Part shown: positions 1-10,500 of the stretch, piece after piece
Numbering within the stretch: position 1 is the first letter of the stretch
How the letters are laid out: the number at the start of each line of letters is the position of its first letter
From: Hirudo medicinalis
Lineage: Eukaryota > Annelida > Clitellata > Hirudinida > Hirudinidae
Assembly (NCBI GenBank): GCA_011800805.1
Contig: MPNW01000057.1
Coordinates: 321,468-385,467 of the forward strand
Reading direction: 5' to 3'
Length of the DNA: 64,000 nt
Notes under the pieces: generated by a model
The model's database searches: none
The model's input: the letters and a program-made list of their open reading frames with translations, nothing else
Told to the model about the DNA's origin: nothing
Made by a program: the position numbers and the translations under genes

Positions 1-55
1 CAATACTTTTTGACAACAAAGTGTTATATTTTGCCAGAAGTAGTATGCTGTAGAT

Positions 56-922
56 CAGGAGTATTTGGCTACATCTTATGAAAGGCCAAATTTTTTTTAT
101 TCCCGTGACCGAGGGTCAGATCATTTTGAAATTGGTAGTTGTCATTTATCAGCATGGCATGCATATCATATCAGATATTATTCATTTAACGAAGTGAATG
201 CAACTCTAATGCTTTTGATGTTTTTCGGTCCTGGTATCTCTTCCTATCGAGGAAATAATTTTATTACAAGGCTCACAAAAGTTTTTTATTATAATTATAA
301 AAAAATTTAGTATAATAAGACCTCATATCCAAGAATTGTTTAAGTGATAAAAGTACAGTTAATTGACTTTATTACAGATGAGTTCTGGAAAGAGGCTTAA
401 TGGTTTAATCATTGACTTCTGAGAGAAGAGATTTCCAATGGCTCAGAAATGAAACAAATAAATATCTTAAAAGGTATGAATTTGTTTATTTCATAGATAT
501 CAATCGCCCTGTGAAGGGTATGAGCCATTATTTGAATGATCCTAAAAGTTATGAAGTCATATTAGGGAACAAGGTCTTCTCTAGGAAGAACTAAAAAAAC
601 TGGATGAAAGTCAGATATGATTCATCCGAGAATCTTCCAAAGGGATTAGCTGAAAAATAGACTTTAAAAAAATAAGCTTAATTTTGAGGTAAAACTCAAA
701 TGTCTTTATTTAATAGGAGAAGTGGTTTTCATAAGTTTGTTAAATATCAGTCCAAACCATTTCTAAAAAAGGATCACAATTAAACAGGACAAGGGGGATG
801 GTGAATTTGAAGATGGACTGGTTTATTTTTCTGATGAAAAATTGAACTTAGATGGTCCAGATGACTTTAAATATTTCTGGGATAATGTTAGAGGGTCTCA
901 AAAAGCCTGTTGAATACCCCTG
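56..922. mobile_element. hAT-like non-autonomous element (family 1, copy 1)
   Basis: The left end reads CAGGAGTATTTGG and the right end reads TTGAATACCCCTG, an imperfect terminal inverted repeat of the CAGGGGTATTCAA type used by hAT elements. The flanks carry an 8-bp near-identical duplication (ctgtagat at 48-55, ctgcagat at 923-930). The interior has only short broken frames and no recognisable transposase. A related copy lies at 55723-57337 and shares the sequence just inside the left end. I infer a decayed deletion derivative moved by a hAT transposase. Confidence 0.6.
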
Positions 923-1023
923 CTGCAGATGATATGCGGTGGCATAGCGACTGTTCTTGCCGCCCGGGGCGGTCGTAAGATTTGGCGCCCTCGTTAATAA
1001 TCCATCCATTAACCTTCAAAATT

Positions 1024-2021
1024 TTAAGAAAAAATTAAAAATTTAGAAACAAACTTTCCACGCTTTTCTTTTGGCCAAGTTTTTTTTGTAACAGTTTCAA
1101 AATTCAATCCATCGGCAAGTTCCTTCTCTACAGAGAGGAATGCCAAGTCTGTAAGCCTCGTCTGGCTCATTGCTGGTCGAAGATAGTTTAAGTATGGAGA
1201 AAGAGCGCTCACAGCTCTTAACCCGGGTAAGGAAGATGCACAGCAAGATATTAATATCACAATATTAGGATCAGAATCCCTGAGGTGGTATCTCTGTATG
1301 AAGCTTAAAAGTTCAAAGGGTCCATCGATTTTATCGTTTCCTTCCACAAAAATACTGCAATCTCTTCCTTTCGGCAAAGAACTCTTCTTTCTCTATATCT
1401 TTGTCAACTTCGCCAAGCTGATAATCACAATTATCATCAAGCATATTTGAAGGTGTACTTGTTTGCAAGATCATGAAATCTGCCAGATAATTCCTCAGTC
1501 AACCTGTCTATGACACACAGCATTTCCCATCTCAACTGAGCATCAAATCCCAGTGCTGCATCAGTCAATCCTTCATCACCCATTCGTTTCTTTTTGCACA
1601 TTCGACTCTCCATGTTTATCCCCATTTCAGAGAAGAGTTTTTTTGATTCGTCCTTTGCACTGCCCAATATCTTTTCTCTATTCTGAAAAAGGCAATCTCT
1701 TAATGCTGTGAGCTTGACAGAACTTTGTTGCAGATCCAGCCCTTTTGCTTGAAGATTCTTCTGGGCATCATTGACTTCTGGGAGAACAGATTTCCAATGG
1801 CTCAGAAATGAAACAAACGAAAACGACAGTACAAAGTCGAGAATTAAAGATGCATCTGATCTTGTGATTGCAATTTCTCCTTCTTCCGTGAGCTGCTCCA
1901 GGGCAGTGACGACTTCAGATTTCTTCACAACATTTACAGCATCCACTCGACTACTCCATCTAGTTTCCACAGCCACTTGATAGTTTTGTCTAAAGCAAAA
2001 GTTCCTAGCCAGGGACGTCAT
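1024..2021 (-). pseudogene. hAT-family transposase / ZMYM1-like remnant
   Basis: Two minus-strand frames, 1437-2021 and 1024-1377, read as the C-terminal half of a hAT transposase of the kind also annotated as zinc-finger MYM-type 1-like. The second frame carries the hAT dimerisation-type block (SALSPYLNYLRPAMSQTRL). The frames differ by a shift near 1380-1437, with a stop between them, and the N-terminal zinc finger is absent, so this is a broken copy. Positions 1768-1818 resemble 405-460, showing that pieces of this family also sit in the neighbouring element. The upstream end is cut at about 2006 by sequence beginning CAGGGACGTCATTT, the terminus of another hAT family seen at 51220. Confidence 0.6.
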
Positions 2022-2050
2022 TTCAACTTTTTTCCAGGGGGGGGCAGTAC

Positions 2051-2690
2051 TTAGAAACTCCTACCATGGAGCGTACCGACAGGGAATCATCAGAGGAGTG
2101 CCCCGTCACCGAACGTTTTGGCCCAAACTCCTTACGTTCTCGGGGGTGGGCCACACCCGTTTGATCAGGCGGGTGTCCCTGTCAGTTATTACCCTACGTT
2201 TACCCATCTTCTGAACATTGCCCATTATAAGGTTATTGATTAAAGACTCGCGGCGACATTTATACATCGACACCATATAATGCAAACTGAGCGTTATATT
2301 TTCTTTGTAGCGGTCGCCTTCACTTTGAAAATTACGCTCACCGACCGCACGCATGTGTCGCATCAAATGCTCATTCGCATTCTATGTCCTTTGCCAATGC
2401 GCGCGCCATTACCTCAACATCCAAAACGCACAATTTCATTTCCTCGAGGGAACTTGATCCTAGCTTGTGGAAGGTCTTTCGTGAGGCCGGAAACTCGAAA
2501 GCACTCGGAACTATGGTGTGAATCCGGTCCGGTATCGTTCGGCGTTTTACCGAGTGCACAGCTGCACCAGCACGCTGTTTCTCCACCTCCCCTTCGCATT
2601 TAGCTTTGCCTGGTGAATCTTGTCCCCTCTCAGACTGAAGCCTTCTACAACACTCCCACCTGCTCACTGACATGCCATTCTCCAAAGCTT
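2051..2690 (-). mobile_element. LINE fragment, internal-deletion derivative (copy A)
   Basis: On the minus strand this begins with a degraded zinc-finger-like start (SERG...GKAKCEG) typical of the N-terminus of some R2-like LINE ORFs. It then passes into non-coding sequence shared with fragments near 44160-44330, 50320-50580 and 56065-56720. No reverse-transcriptase core remains. The 44.4-kb relative shows that the shared part follows an RT C-terminus, so I infer that N-terminus and 3' region were joined by internal deletion. The far end (2076-2185) contains the structured motif annotated separately. Confidence 0.55.
2076..2185 (-). other. Structured repeat motif, copy A
   Basis: Read on the minus strand, the ends pair as a 10-bp stem (CTGACAGGGA with TCCCTGTCGG). 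Inside lie a CACCCG/CGGGTG hairpin around CTGATCAA and further complementary pairs TGGCCCA/TGGGCCA, CCCC/GGGG, GAACGT/ACGTTC and AGGAGT/ACTCCT. The same layout with compensating base changes occurs at 58293-58405. Function is unknown; a folded RNA needed by a retroelement is an inference. Confidence 0.45.
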
Positions 2691-3420
2691 ATCCAAAAGT
2701 CATGAATCCGATGGAAATCCAGCCGTTAATCATAGGGTCTTTGATGGGTCCGTCATCCTCCTCCTCCTTTCGGCAGGGACCCGGGGGGCATATTCCTTTT
2801 TCCGAATAATTCAGACCCTTTCTCCACACAAAATAGTAGCCAAAAACTCTGATACTTGATTTACTTGTGTTGATTTTAAATAAGTTAACTTGCATGCCAA
2901 ATCAAGTTAACATTTCTGCAAAACGACTATTAAAGAGTGGCACAACCCCTTGGTGTCAAACCAGCTCATGCAGTCAGCCTTGGAAGGAAGTGCAATGGTA
3001 GGCAAATGGTTGTCCTAACAACTTGTTCAGAATGATTATTTAGGCATCTACTCAGATAAGTAAAACAAATAACTATTGAAAGAAATAAAGCTTATACTAA
3101 TCAAACTCACCGAGACGCTTGTGAATCCAAGAATTTACTCTTAAAAAGATTTTTAATACAACAATAAAAGTCACAAAGGAGTAGTACCAGAAAGTTGATT
3201 AAAACAGAATGCAAGAACATATATTCTTCTGATCAAAAGAAATACCTGGTGGATTTGAGGAACAGGCGTGAATTGATGAGGGCCTGGTGAGGTGATTCTC
3301 TTTGATGTGCGACTCACATGTGTTGTATATCAATTGATGTGCTATACCAAATGCCAAATTGAAATCTAACTCTTCAAAGGTCTAAGTGAGGCAGCAAAAA
3401 CTCTGGGGGCCCAGGCATTT
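2691..3420. other. Intergenic stretch, nothing recognised
   Basis: Only short AT-rich frames are present. A CT-rich run near 2755-2790 looks like simple sequence. I see no exon with good splice signals. Confidence 0.4.
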
Positions 3421-3427
3421 TTTCTAT

Positions 3428-3706
3428 TTAATATTTTTTACATTTCCTTTCAAAATGACGCCCCTGCCCCCCCCCCTTGCAATGCCAATGATGATATGTC
3501 ATCGATGTATTTGAGTCACAAAAGATGAAGACTTTCTCACAGTGAAAACAGTATACCTTCTCACCATCAATAACTTGAATGTTATGGGCTACTTTAAAAC
3601 CAAAATGGTCACACAATTTACCATTAACCGGTTCATAATCTTTGACTGCCGTTTTTGACAATAACAAAAACAAATTAAAATTTCTGGTGCTATTAAATAC
3701 CGACAT
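3428..3706 (-). pseudogene. BED-type zinc finger fragment
   Basis: A 92-residue minus-strand frame contains CFHCEK followed about 12 residues later by HHWH, the Cys2/His2 spacing of a BED finger. BED fingers form the N-terminal DNA-binding part of many hAT transposases. No transposase core follows in frame, so I read this as an orphaned or decayed transposon fragment rather than a host gene. Confidence 0.4.
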
Positions 3707-4041
3707 TGATTCAGTAAATAACCACAGAAAATAATCTAAATTTAATCGTCATGAAATAAATTAATAATCGTTAATATGGGCAGCCCTAAATAATATACAT
3801 TGTTAGCAAGATTTTATTTAAGACTAATAACACAAATAAATTATAGTCAAATTAACAAAGACATTGCAAAACACAGAACTATTTCAAAACTTCTAGAGCA
3901 AAACATATCTAAAAGTTATCTTAAATAACAGAATCCTAACAAGTAAGAATTAAATCCTGTTGTTGGTAACATGATATAAATTAGAATGAAGCAAGGACAT
4001 AGAGGTTAGGAAATCACACAATTTGATATCGATTGTCTAAC

Positions 4042-5179
4042 CTGGGAGCAAGGTAATGCTGTGTACATGGAAGCAAAGAAAAAGCAGGTGACCACGTAAG
4101 ACAAAACCAGATGCAGCGTCGGCAATCCTTTCCGTGTCATGACTTTCCACACGAGGATTACTACAATGAATGATTCATTCAACAACAACTTAATCATCTC
4201 ATGCAAATCTTTACTCACAATAGCTCAGGGCAAGACCCAATGAGACAATATAGCTGATGACAATGGATGTATAGGGAACCTTAGCAATAATATCAGTAAA
4301 TGATGTATCAACGTGAGTCAATTATAAATTAATAGTTAATTTATAATTTATAATTATAAATAAATAGAAAAATTATAATTAGTTAATATATAATACTATT
4401 ATGCAAACTTTATTAACAATTATGCAAACAGGAACATGAATAATATATATATATATAATAAATATATACATAAAATGGTTGAGTATGCCTCACATGTGGG
4501 TAACTTGCAACATCAACCAAGGAATCCACCAACAATGACAGTAACTGCAAAAGTTAATCAAAATGACAAAAATGATTTCACTAGTTCAGAAATTTGCTGA
4601 TACAGATTTGGCTATTTAAGCTCATTTTGTAAATGTTTGATTCTCCTAATAAATTCTCACAGATTAATAAGTAGGCTGCTTATAACATGCTGCTTATAAT
4701 TTACCATAAACTTTTTTCTGAGCATATGAACTATGAAATCCAAATAAAAAATTCTTAACATCACTGATTGCAAGTGTACCAGTAATAAATTAAGCAGGAG
4801 ATAGAGATGTGTGACTCTTAATTTATAACGTCTGTAACGTCTATAAATGTCTCCTAAAACAGAAGACAAAATGCCTCCAGCTGATGGATCAGCATCATCT
4901 GCTTGTTGAGTCTGCCCGACCAAGTTCCCATCATTCAGAATTTGTGAAACTTCTTGGAGATTATGCAAAAGATGCAAAACTTGTCTTTGAGTAAGAATAC
5001 ATTTTCTTTCAGATCTGGAAATAATCTCATCGGTTAACGTGTCTTCAACCGATGGTTAAGTAAAAATTTGAAGTCGTCAATAAGTAAATGAAACACCTGC
5101 GCAGCTCAGAAGCAGCACTACTTAAAAGAGGCGATCCTTCGTCGGCCGTATAATCCCATGCGAGATCTGCAGTCGTCAT
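4042..5179 (-). CDS. Unrecognised small membrane protein, partial model
   Basis: A plausible spliced gene on the minus strand. Exon 1 (5179-5097) starts at ATG, encodes MTTADLAWDYTADEGS and onward, and ends at AG|gtgttt. Exon 2 (5014-4780) follows a good acceptor in matching phase, encodes a Leu/Gln-rich segment (QVLHLLHNLQEVSQIL) and a basic YRRYRRY stretch, then a hydrophobic run. A further hydrophobic exon-like segment at about 4203-4042 (ESFIVVILVWK and a second hydrophobic helix) ends at CAG|gttaga. I do not recognise the family. The exon 2 to 3 join and the C-terminus are unresolved. The phase agreement of exons 1 and 2 is the main support. Confidence 0.4.
4440..4470. repeat. TA-rich microsatellite
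   Basis: A short (TA)n run inside a very AT-rich stretch from 4320 to 4470, within the intron of the unrecognised model at 4.0-5.2 kb. Confidence 0.6.
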
Positions 5180-5189
5180 GGAGTATTCA

Positions 5190-5880
5190 GTACAAAAAAT
5201 TGATTTTAAAAATCAGGAACACAAAACCGAGTAATTACAGTTTCACTATTGACATCATCTGACAAAAATCGCTAATTTAGTCCAACTGGTGCCCAGGTGA
5301 ATTAATCGCTAAATAAACAGTTCATTAAAAGTGCATTTTTAAGTGCATCATTGAAATTATCTTATGCGTTTGATATGACTGGGCATTAAAGCAAATAATT
5401 TTTAAATGCTTTCAATAGTTCCACGGGCTACACAACAATTAAACAATTCTCATTTTCAAAGATTTTGAGTTGTTCATCAATGTGATAAGAATCCCCTTAA
5501 AGCCTGATAATTGAAAAATGAGATTTAACTTTAAAGGCAACTGTGGGATCACAAATCCCTAGGCAAACGGACTAATGGAATTCGGCTATTAACAGTTGAG
5601 GCTGGCGATTTCTGTGCCGTCCAGTTGTTTTGTGATTTCGTAAATCAAACAAGTGTTGAAAATATTTAGTTTTTTTATGACAATGTTACATAAGGTTTTG
5701 GTTGTTTGGCATCTTCTGGTTTATATAAAATTCTCGCGTGTATTCGATTTATTCTCGAGTTTTCGACGAAAGATTATTGCAATTTGATAAACAAAACTCC
5801 AAAAACTTTTAATAGGTTGTGGCCCCCATAAACCATAAATGGTTTATATATGATACCATCATCATTATCATCATCATCCA
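5190..5880. other. Intergenic stretch, nothing recognised
   Basis: AT-rich sequence without a credible exon. A short ATCATC-type simple repeat lies near 5855-5878. It would contain the promoter of the minus-strand model ending at 5179, but no clear core promoter motif is visible. Confidence 0.35.
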
Positions 5881-5899
5881 AAAGGCTGTTGCAATATTA

Positions 5900-6190
5900 T
5901 TATTAAAGACTTATCAAAAGGAGAAAACTTCTTTAAGTACCTACGCATGAAGTGCTCTCACCTATATGAAGCCAAGCTGAAAGAAAGTATATTTTTTAGG
6001 CATAACCAGTTTCTACACCCAGATATATGAACGTTTATTACATATGAAAGCTTCTTGTCCACAATGAAGGATGCTGAAAAATATGGTCGGGTTGCTTTTA
6101 AAGATGCTATTACCAAATTCTTAGGAAAAACGAAAGACCCAGAATATAAAAACATTGTTGAAAAGATTCTGAGAAAATCTAGGTCCACCT
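5900..6190 (+). pseudogene. Transposon-related pseudogene fragment
   Basis: A plus-strand frame interrupted by one stop reads LCSHLYEAKLKESIFF, then after the stop SFLSTMKDAEKYGRVAFKDA and KTKDPEYKNIVEKIL. This resembles a repeat-associated protein segment common in invertebrate genomes. I cannot name the superfamily. The in-frame stop and the lack of flanking coding sequence make it a pseudogene. Confidence 0.4.
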
Positions 6191-6218
6191 AGATTGAAAT
6201 TTTTTTCATCAGAAAAAA

Positions 6219-6640
6219 TTATGTTGGTCCAACCTTCTCTCCTTGATAACATTGTTTTAGGCCACTGAACTCCTGCAATTTTATGGTTCTTGCAGAGCTG
6301 GAACCTTCAATCTCTTCATATTTTAAAATCTTGCTCGCATTTAAGTAATTTATTATTATATTCTTAGAAATAGTTAAATTTAACTCTGTTCTTAGCTGGT
6401 TGGCAGAAAATTTTCCCAATGATGTTCTCCTCACCAACAGTCTCTCCTGTCTGGCAAACATTTTCTTCTTTCTTCCCGGGGATTTCTTGATTCCATAGTC
6501 TTCAGGAACATTCAAATAATCAGAAATAACAATTATGGACCTATTGAGCTCTTTAGCAATCCTCGAACTCGAGTAATTGGCTTTCCTGAAGGCTTCATTT
6601 CTCCCTTTCTCATTTTCGGACCTCTACCATTACTAAACTA
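6219..6640 (-). pseudogene. Tc1/mariner transposase N-terminal fragment
   Basis: On the minus strand the frame contains a helix-turn-helix segment (RIAKELNRS), the linker PGRKKK and a second helix-turn-helix (SANQLRTELNLTISKNII), the bipartite DNA-binding domain of Tc1-type transposases. The DDE/D catalytic domain is absent. I infer a 3'-truncated relic. Confidence 0.55.
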
Positions 6641-6677
6641 TTAATCATAAACTAAAAATGAAAATTGCTATAGTAGT

Positions 6678-6722
6678 AGTATTTTATTAATGTCCTCAGC
6701 ATAACGTGATGAATAGGACAAA
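6678..6722 (-). repeat. 45-nt conserved repeat, copy 1 (retroelement tail?)
   Basis: Identical over 45 nt to 18519-18563. On the minus strand it contains GTCCT and AGGAC, able to pair around an 18-nt loop, followed by AATAAA. That layout resembles the 3' tail of a non-LTR element, which is an inference. Confidence 0.55.
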
Positions 6723-7500
6723 GGAGAAAATTCCTTAAATGCATCATGTTTTTATACCACAGAAATCTTCTTTAAAGTTCATTTGCACCTTGTTAAATTA
6801 ATTTTATAGCTCAAATGCAAACCCCTTCCTATCTTTTTTGGACGGCCCAAAAATACATTTTTACGTAACTTACGAGTTTGAAGCCAGCTTAAGCTTTTTA
6901 ATATTGGTGTGTGTGCTCAGAGCTCCTGGATCCAGAGATAATGGATTATGTTATGTCAATTTTGTTACGGAAAAGCAGAAAAATGGCTGTGATTGTGAAA
7001 TTTTAATATTTTAAAACTCGGGCGGACCCCAAGAAATTGCCGGTCCCCTGGGCACTCCCCCCTCACTAGGCTTCACAAGAATTACTGAAGATTATATATT
7101 TGCTCGACAGATGTCCTCTCCGTTAAACAGTTTGACAATTAATAAGAAAGTATTAGATATTTTCAGGAAAAATGGTGGTATCCTATTGTTATTTATTGCA
7201 TTTTTACAATTCAAATATAAAATATTTGTATTAGTGAAACACAAATAAAGTTTAAATAATATTAATTTTTAAACAGAATGTGATTTGAGGTGGTTCAAAA
7301 GCATGACATAATATGAATTGCAAGGTGACTAAATATTTTGTTTGTCAATAGTTTCGGTTAATTACATAAGTCCCGAATTTTTTCTGCCGTCTATTTGTCT
7401 GATGGGTGGCTCTTGCGCTTTCCACTCGCTAAAATTTATTTGTTGAAAATAGATTCTCTCCCTAATGCAGTTCGTGATTTTTTAAATAATCATTGATTAT
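6723..7500. other. Intergenic stretch with a transposon-end-like patch
   Basis: No exon recognised. A GC-richer patch at about 7015-7075 resembles the ends of hAT-type repeats, but no matching partner end was found. Confidence 0.3.
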
Positions 7501-7546
7501 GAGCATTGGAATGATCTGAGGCTTAGGCAATTATTTGTATTTTGTG

Positions 7547-10500
7547 ATGGAGAATAACAACATTAGTTTAATAGATGGAAATTCGCTTCAGCGAAAAAGT
7601 AAATCTGATTTTAATCTTTCAGCTTCAGAAACGAATATTGTAAGTTCAGGTTTTTTTGAGGATTTTCAAATTTTTGTTGTTGCATGGTTACCATTTTATT
7701 TTTATTATTTAATTATTTCGACAGGTTAACTGGACATTTGTCCATATAATTAAACATTTCGAGGAACTTATAAATTGTTGCTAGTGTGGATGCATTTTTG
7801 ACTTGAAGGTTTTGTAAAATAACAGCATAATTTTCAGTTGTAACTCTCTTTGCACTTAAGTGCAATAAAAATTGTACAAGATGCTTTGCTTGCAGTAATG
7901 TCTGTAAAAAATTTGTATGAAGTTGAAATTGCTATTGAAGTTTTACTCATTTATTTTACTCATTTTATAAATGTATTAATGACTTGTTGAGGATATTCAA
8001 CCTACTTTTAAGGAAGTCATTAAAGTTTATTTGGATGTTTTCCAATGATGGTTCAGATTGTAGAGGTATCAATAAACAACAATTGCTTGAGTACATTTTC
8101 CTTACAGAGTTGGAAATCTCTCCAAATGTTGGGTAAAAGACCAAATCATTCCATCCGAGTTGAAGAAATTGTTCCCAGGGAATCTGAGTTCCTTAATCCT
8201 GATCAATCAAGTTGTTATTGCTTTTTATAAAATTTATAATATTTTTAGGCTGATAGTTTGAAACTTATAAAACTTGAATAATATAAATGATCAGTTAAAA
8301 TGCTCATGGTTGTGCACTTGCTGAGGAAACCCATTTCATATATACAATTACAGTCCTAACATTTGTGGTAGCTTCATGTGCAGAATTAAGATTTTAAAGC
8401 AAACATGAACCCCATTTTATTATAGAATTTGATAATTTTTATTAATTTATATAATTCATTTTATTCAGATGACAAAAACTGGCAGTTAGACATGAAGCCA
8501 TTCACTTCTCAGAGAAGGGGAGAAAGAGCAGAAGATAAGAAGTTATCCAAAAAAATCAAGTCATAAATTATTCATTGAAATTGAACAGTCAAACAGACTT
8601 TGTTCTCTGAAAGAAGAACATGTCAATCACTGATGCAATTGCTGTGTTTTTAGGAGATACTACAAAGAACAAGATCTTCTCATTACAACCTTTGAAGACT
8701 TCAAACAAAACAAGTTCAATGAGGAAGAAGATGCTGTTCAGCACTCCAAGAAAGTCTCAATTCTGGCAAAACTGTCTTTTGCAGTTAATCTCGTAAGTTT
8801 TACGAATACTTGAAGTGATTGCGCCTTAATTTTTTATGGCACGTGTGATATTCTGGAGATGGTGATAATGATGATTAAGATCCCTTTCTGATATTTTTTA
8901 GATAAATTCTATTCAACAAAATACCTTAAACATAAGCATTAAAGCCACAAAAGAAACTTAAATAAAATAACTCGAGGGTCGGCCTCGCGGAGGCCGTCGG
9001 ACCGACCCGCACTAACAAATTTCGGTGCACCGTAATAAAATGTAAGAAAATAAAAACAAATGAACCAATTAAAGAATATTGCACAATATGTACAATTTAT
9101 AAGATTTTTTAAATAACAGAATATCGAAGGGGCAAGATTGAAGTTGATTTTTCATTGGTGAGGGAATCGAAGAATATAATCTTGGACCGTAACATTGAAT
9201 GGAGAAGAGTTTGAAGGTAGATTTAGAAAATGAAGGACTATAATCATGGGTGTAAAAAGAAAAAAGTAGAAAGTGAGGAGGGTTATTGTAATTATTGCAA
9301 TCAATGAAAAACCTGAAAATATCTTGAGGAGAGCATTATAAACATAAGAGAACATAAAAGAGCAACTTAACCATGTAGTAACCAAGTAAACCATGTATTT
9401 GGTAGATATTTATTAGGTTATTGTTTATAAAAATTAAATTAGTTGAAGATTTAAATGGTATATAGAAAACAATACGACAAATTAGTACACTTTTGTAAAA
9501 TGTTCGACCTATCTAAATGAGAACGATATGTAGAGGCCCAAGCAATGTTGCATAAGTTAGATAAGAGAAAAATATAATATTAGCTCCAATCTTTCATCTT
9601 CTGGAATTTATGCGATGATAATAATAAGAATAAAAACAAAATATTACTTTTTAGGTTTTTGGATTTGGTTATTATTGGTATTAACCATCAACAGTAATTG
9701 TATGTAATTATGGAGGACTATTCCTTATTTCTGTGTAACATTTTTTATGTTGTTGATATTTTCAGCTTCTTCTTGCATCTAAATCTGCTGCTGCCTTTCT
9801 GTCCAAGTCTCTGTCTGTGATAACATCTGTGATAGATAGCATGGTTGATCTCGTGTCGGGAGCTCTCATGTGGTGGAGTGGTCGAGCCATCCGGAAGAGG
9901 GATCCTTATCTTTATCCTCAGGGTAATGCGTCATACACCGTTAACAATTCGCATGGAGCCCTTTCTTATTTTCAGGGGATTGATATGTTCAATGTTCAAC
10001 GATGCTGACGAATGCAACAAATGCCTGCACGTGATCATGTGGTCAGATAATTATTGTCACAACGAATGTAATTAGGTTCTTAATGCTTATAATTAAGTTA
10101 AGCTGACAGGTGAGTCTAGTGAATGCAGGAACTTGTGAAAGTTGATATTTTAATTCACATAGTGGCTTCACGATGAAAATTACTGAAAAAATCTTTTATT
10201 GCCTTTGCAAAGTACATCGGTGCATGTGAAAGCAGTTAAAGTTTATTAAGTAGACTTTATCAGTTTTATAGATGCTTTGAGATCATAAAACCAACCATTG
10301 AAATTGATGACTCAAGATGGGAATTTCAATTTCAGGAAGGACGAGGCTCGAACCCGTGGCAATTGTCGTGTTGTCGGTCATCATGTCACTGGCTTCGGTG
10401 GCCATGATTCAGCAGTCTGTCGAGACGATCATCAGTTACGTAAGGTTCGATCTTCAAAATTCAACCCTGCAGAACAAATCAGCTGTGTTTTGCCTTTCAA

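Noticed and set aside
2076..2185. Hammerhead ribozyme in the structured motif
   Set aside because: CTGATGA and GAAA occur, but not in the order and spacing of a hammerhead core; the constant loop reads CTGATCA.
5958..6188. Minus-strand 76-residue protein
   Set aside because: Shadow of the plus-strand pseudogene fragment at 5900-6190.
8045..8230. Extra CDF exon
   Set aside because: Weak splice sites and no family match; kept only as a possible region for a missing short exon.
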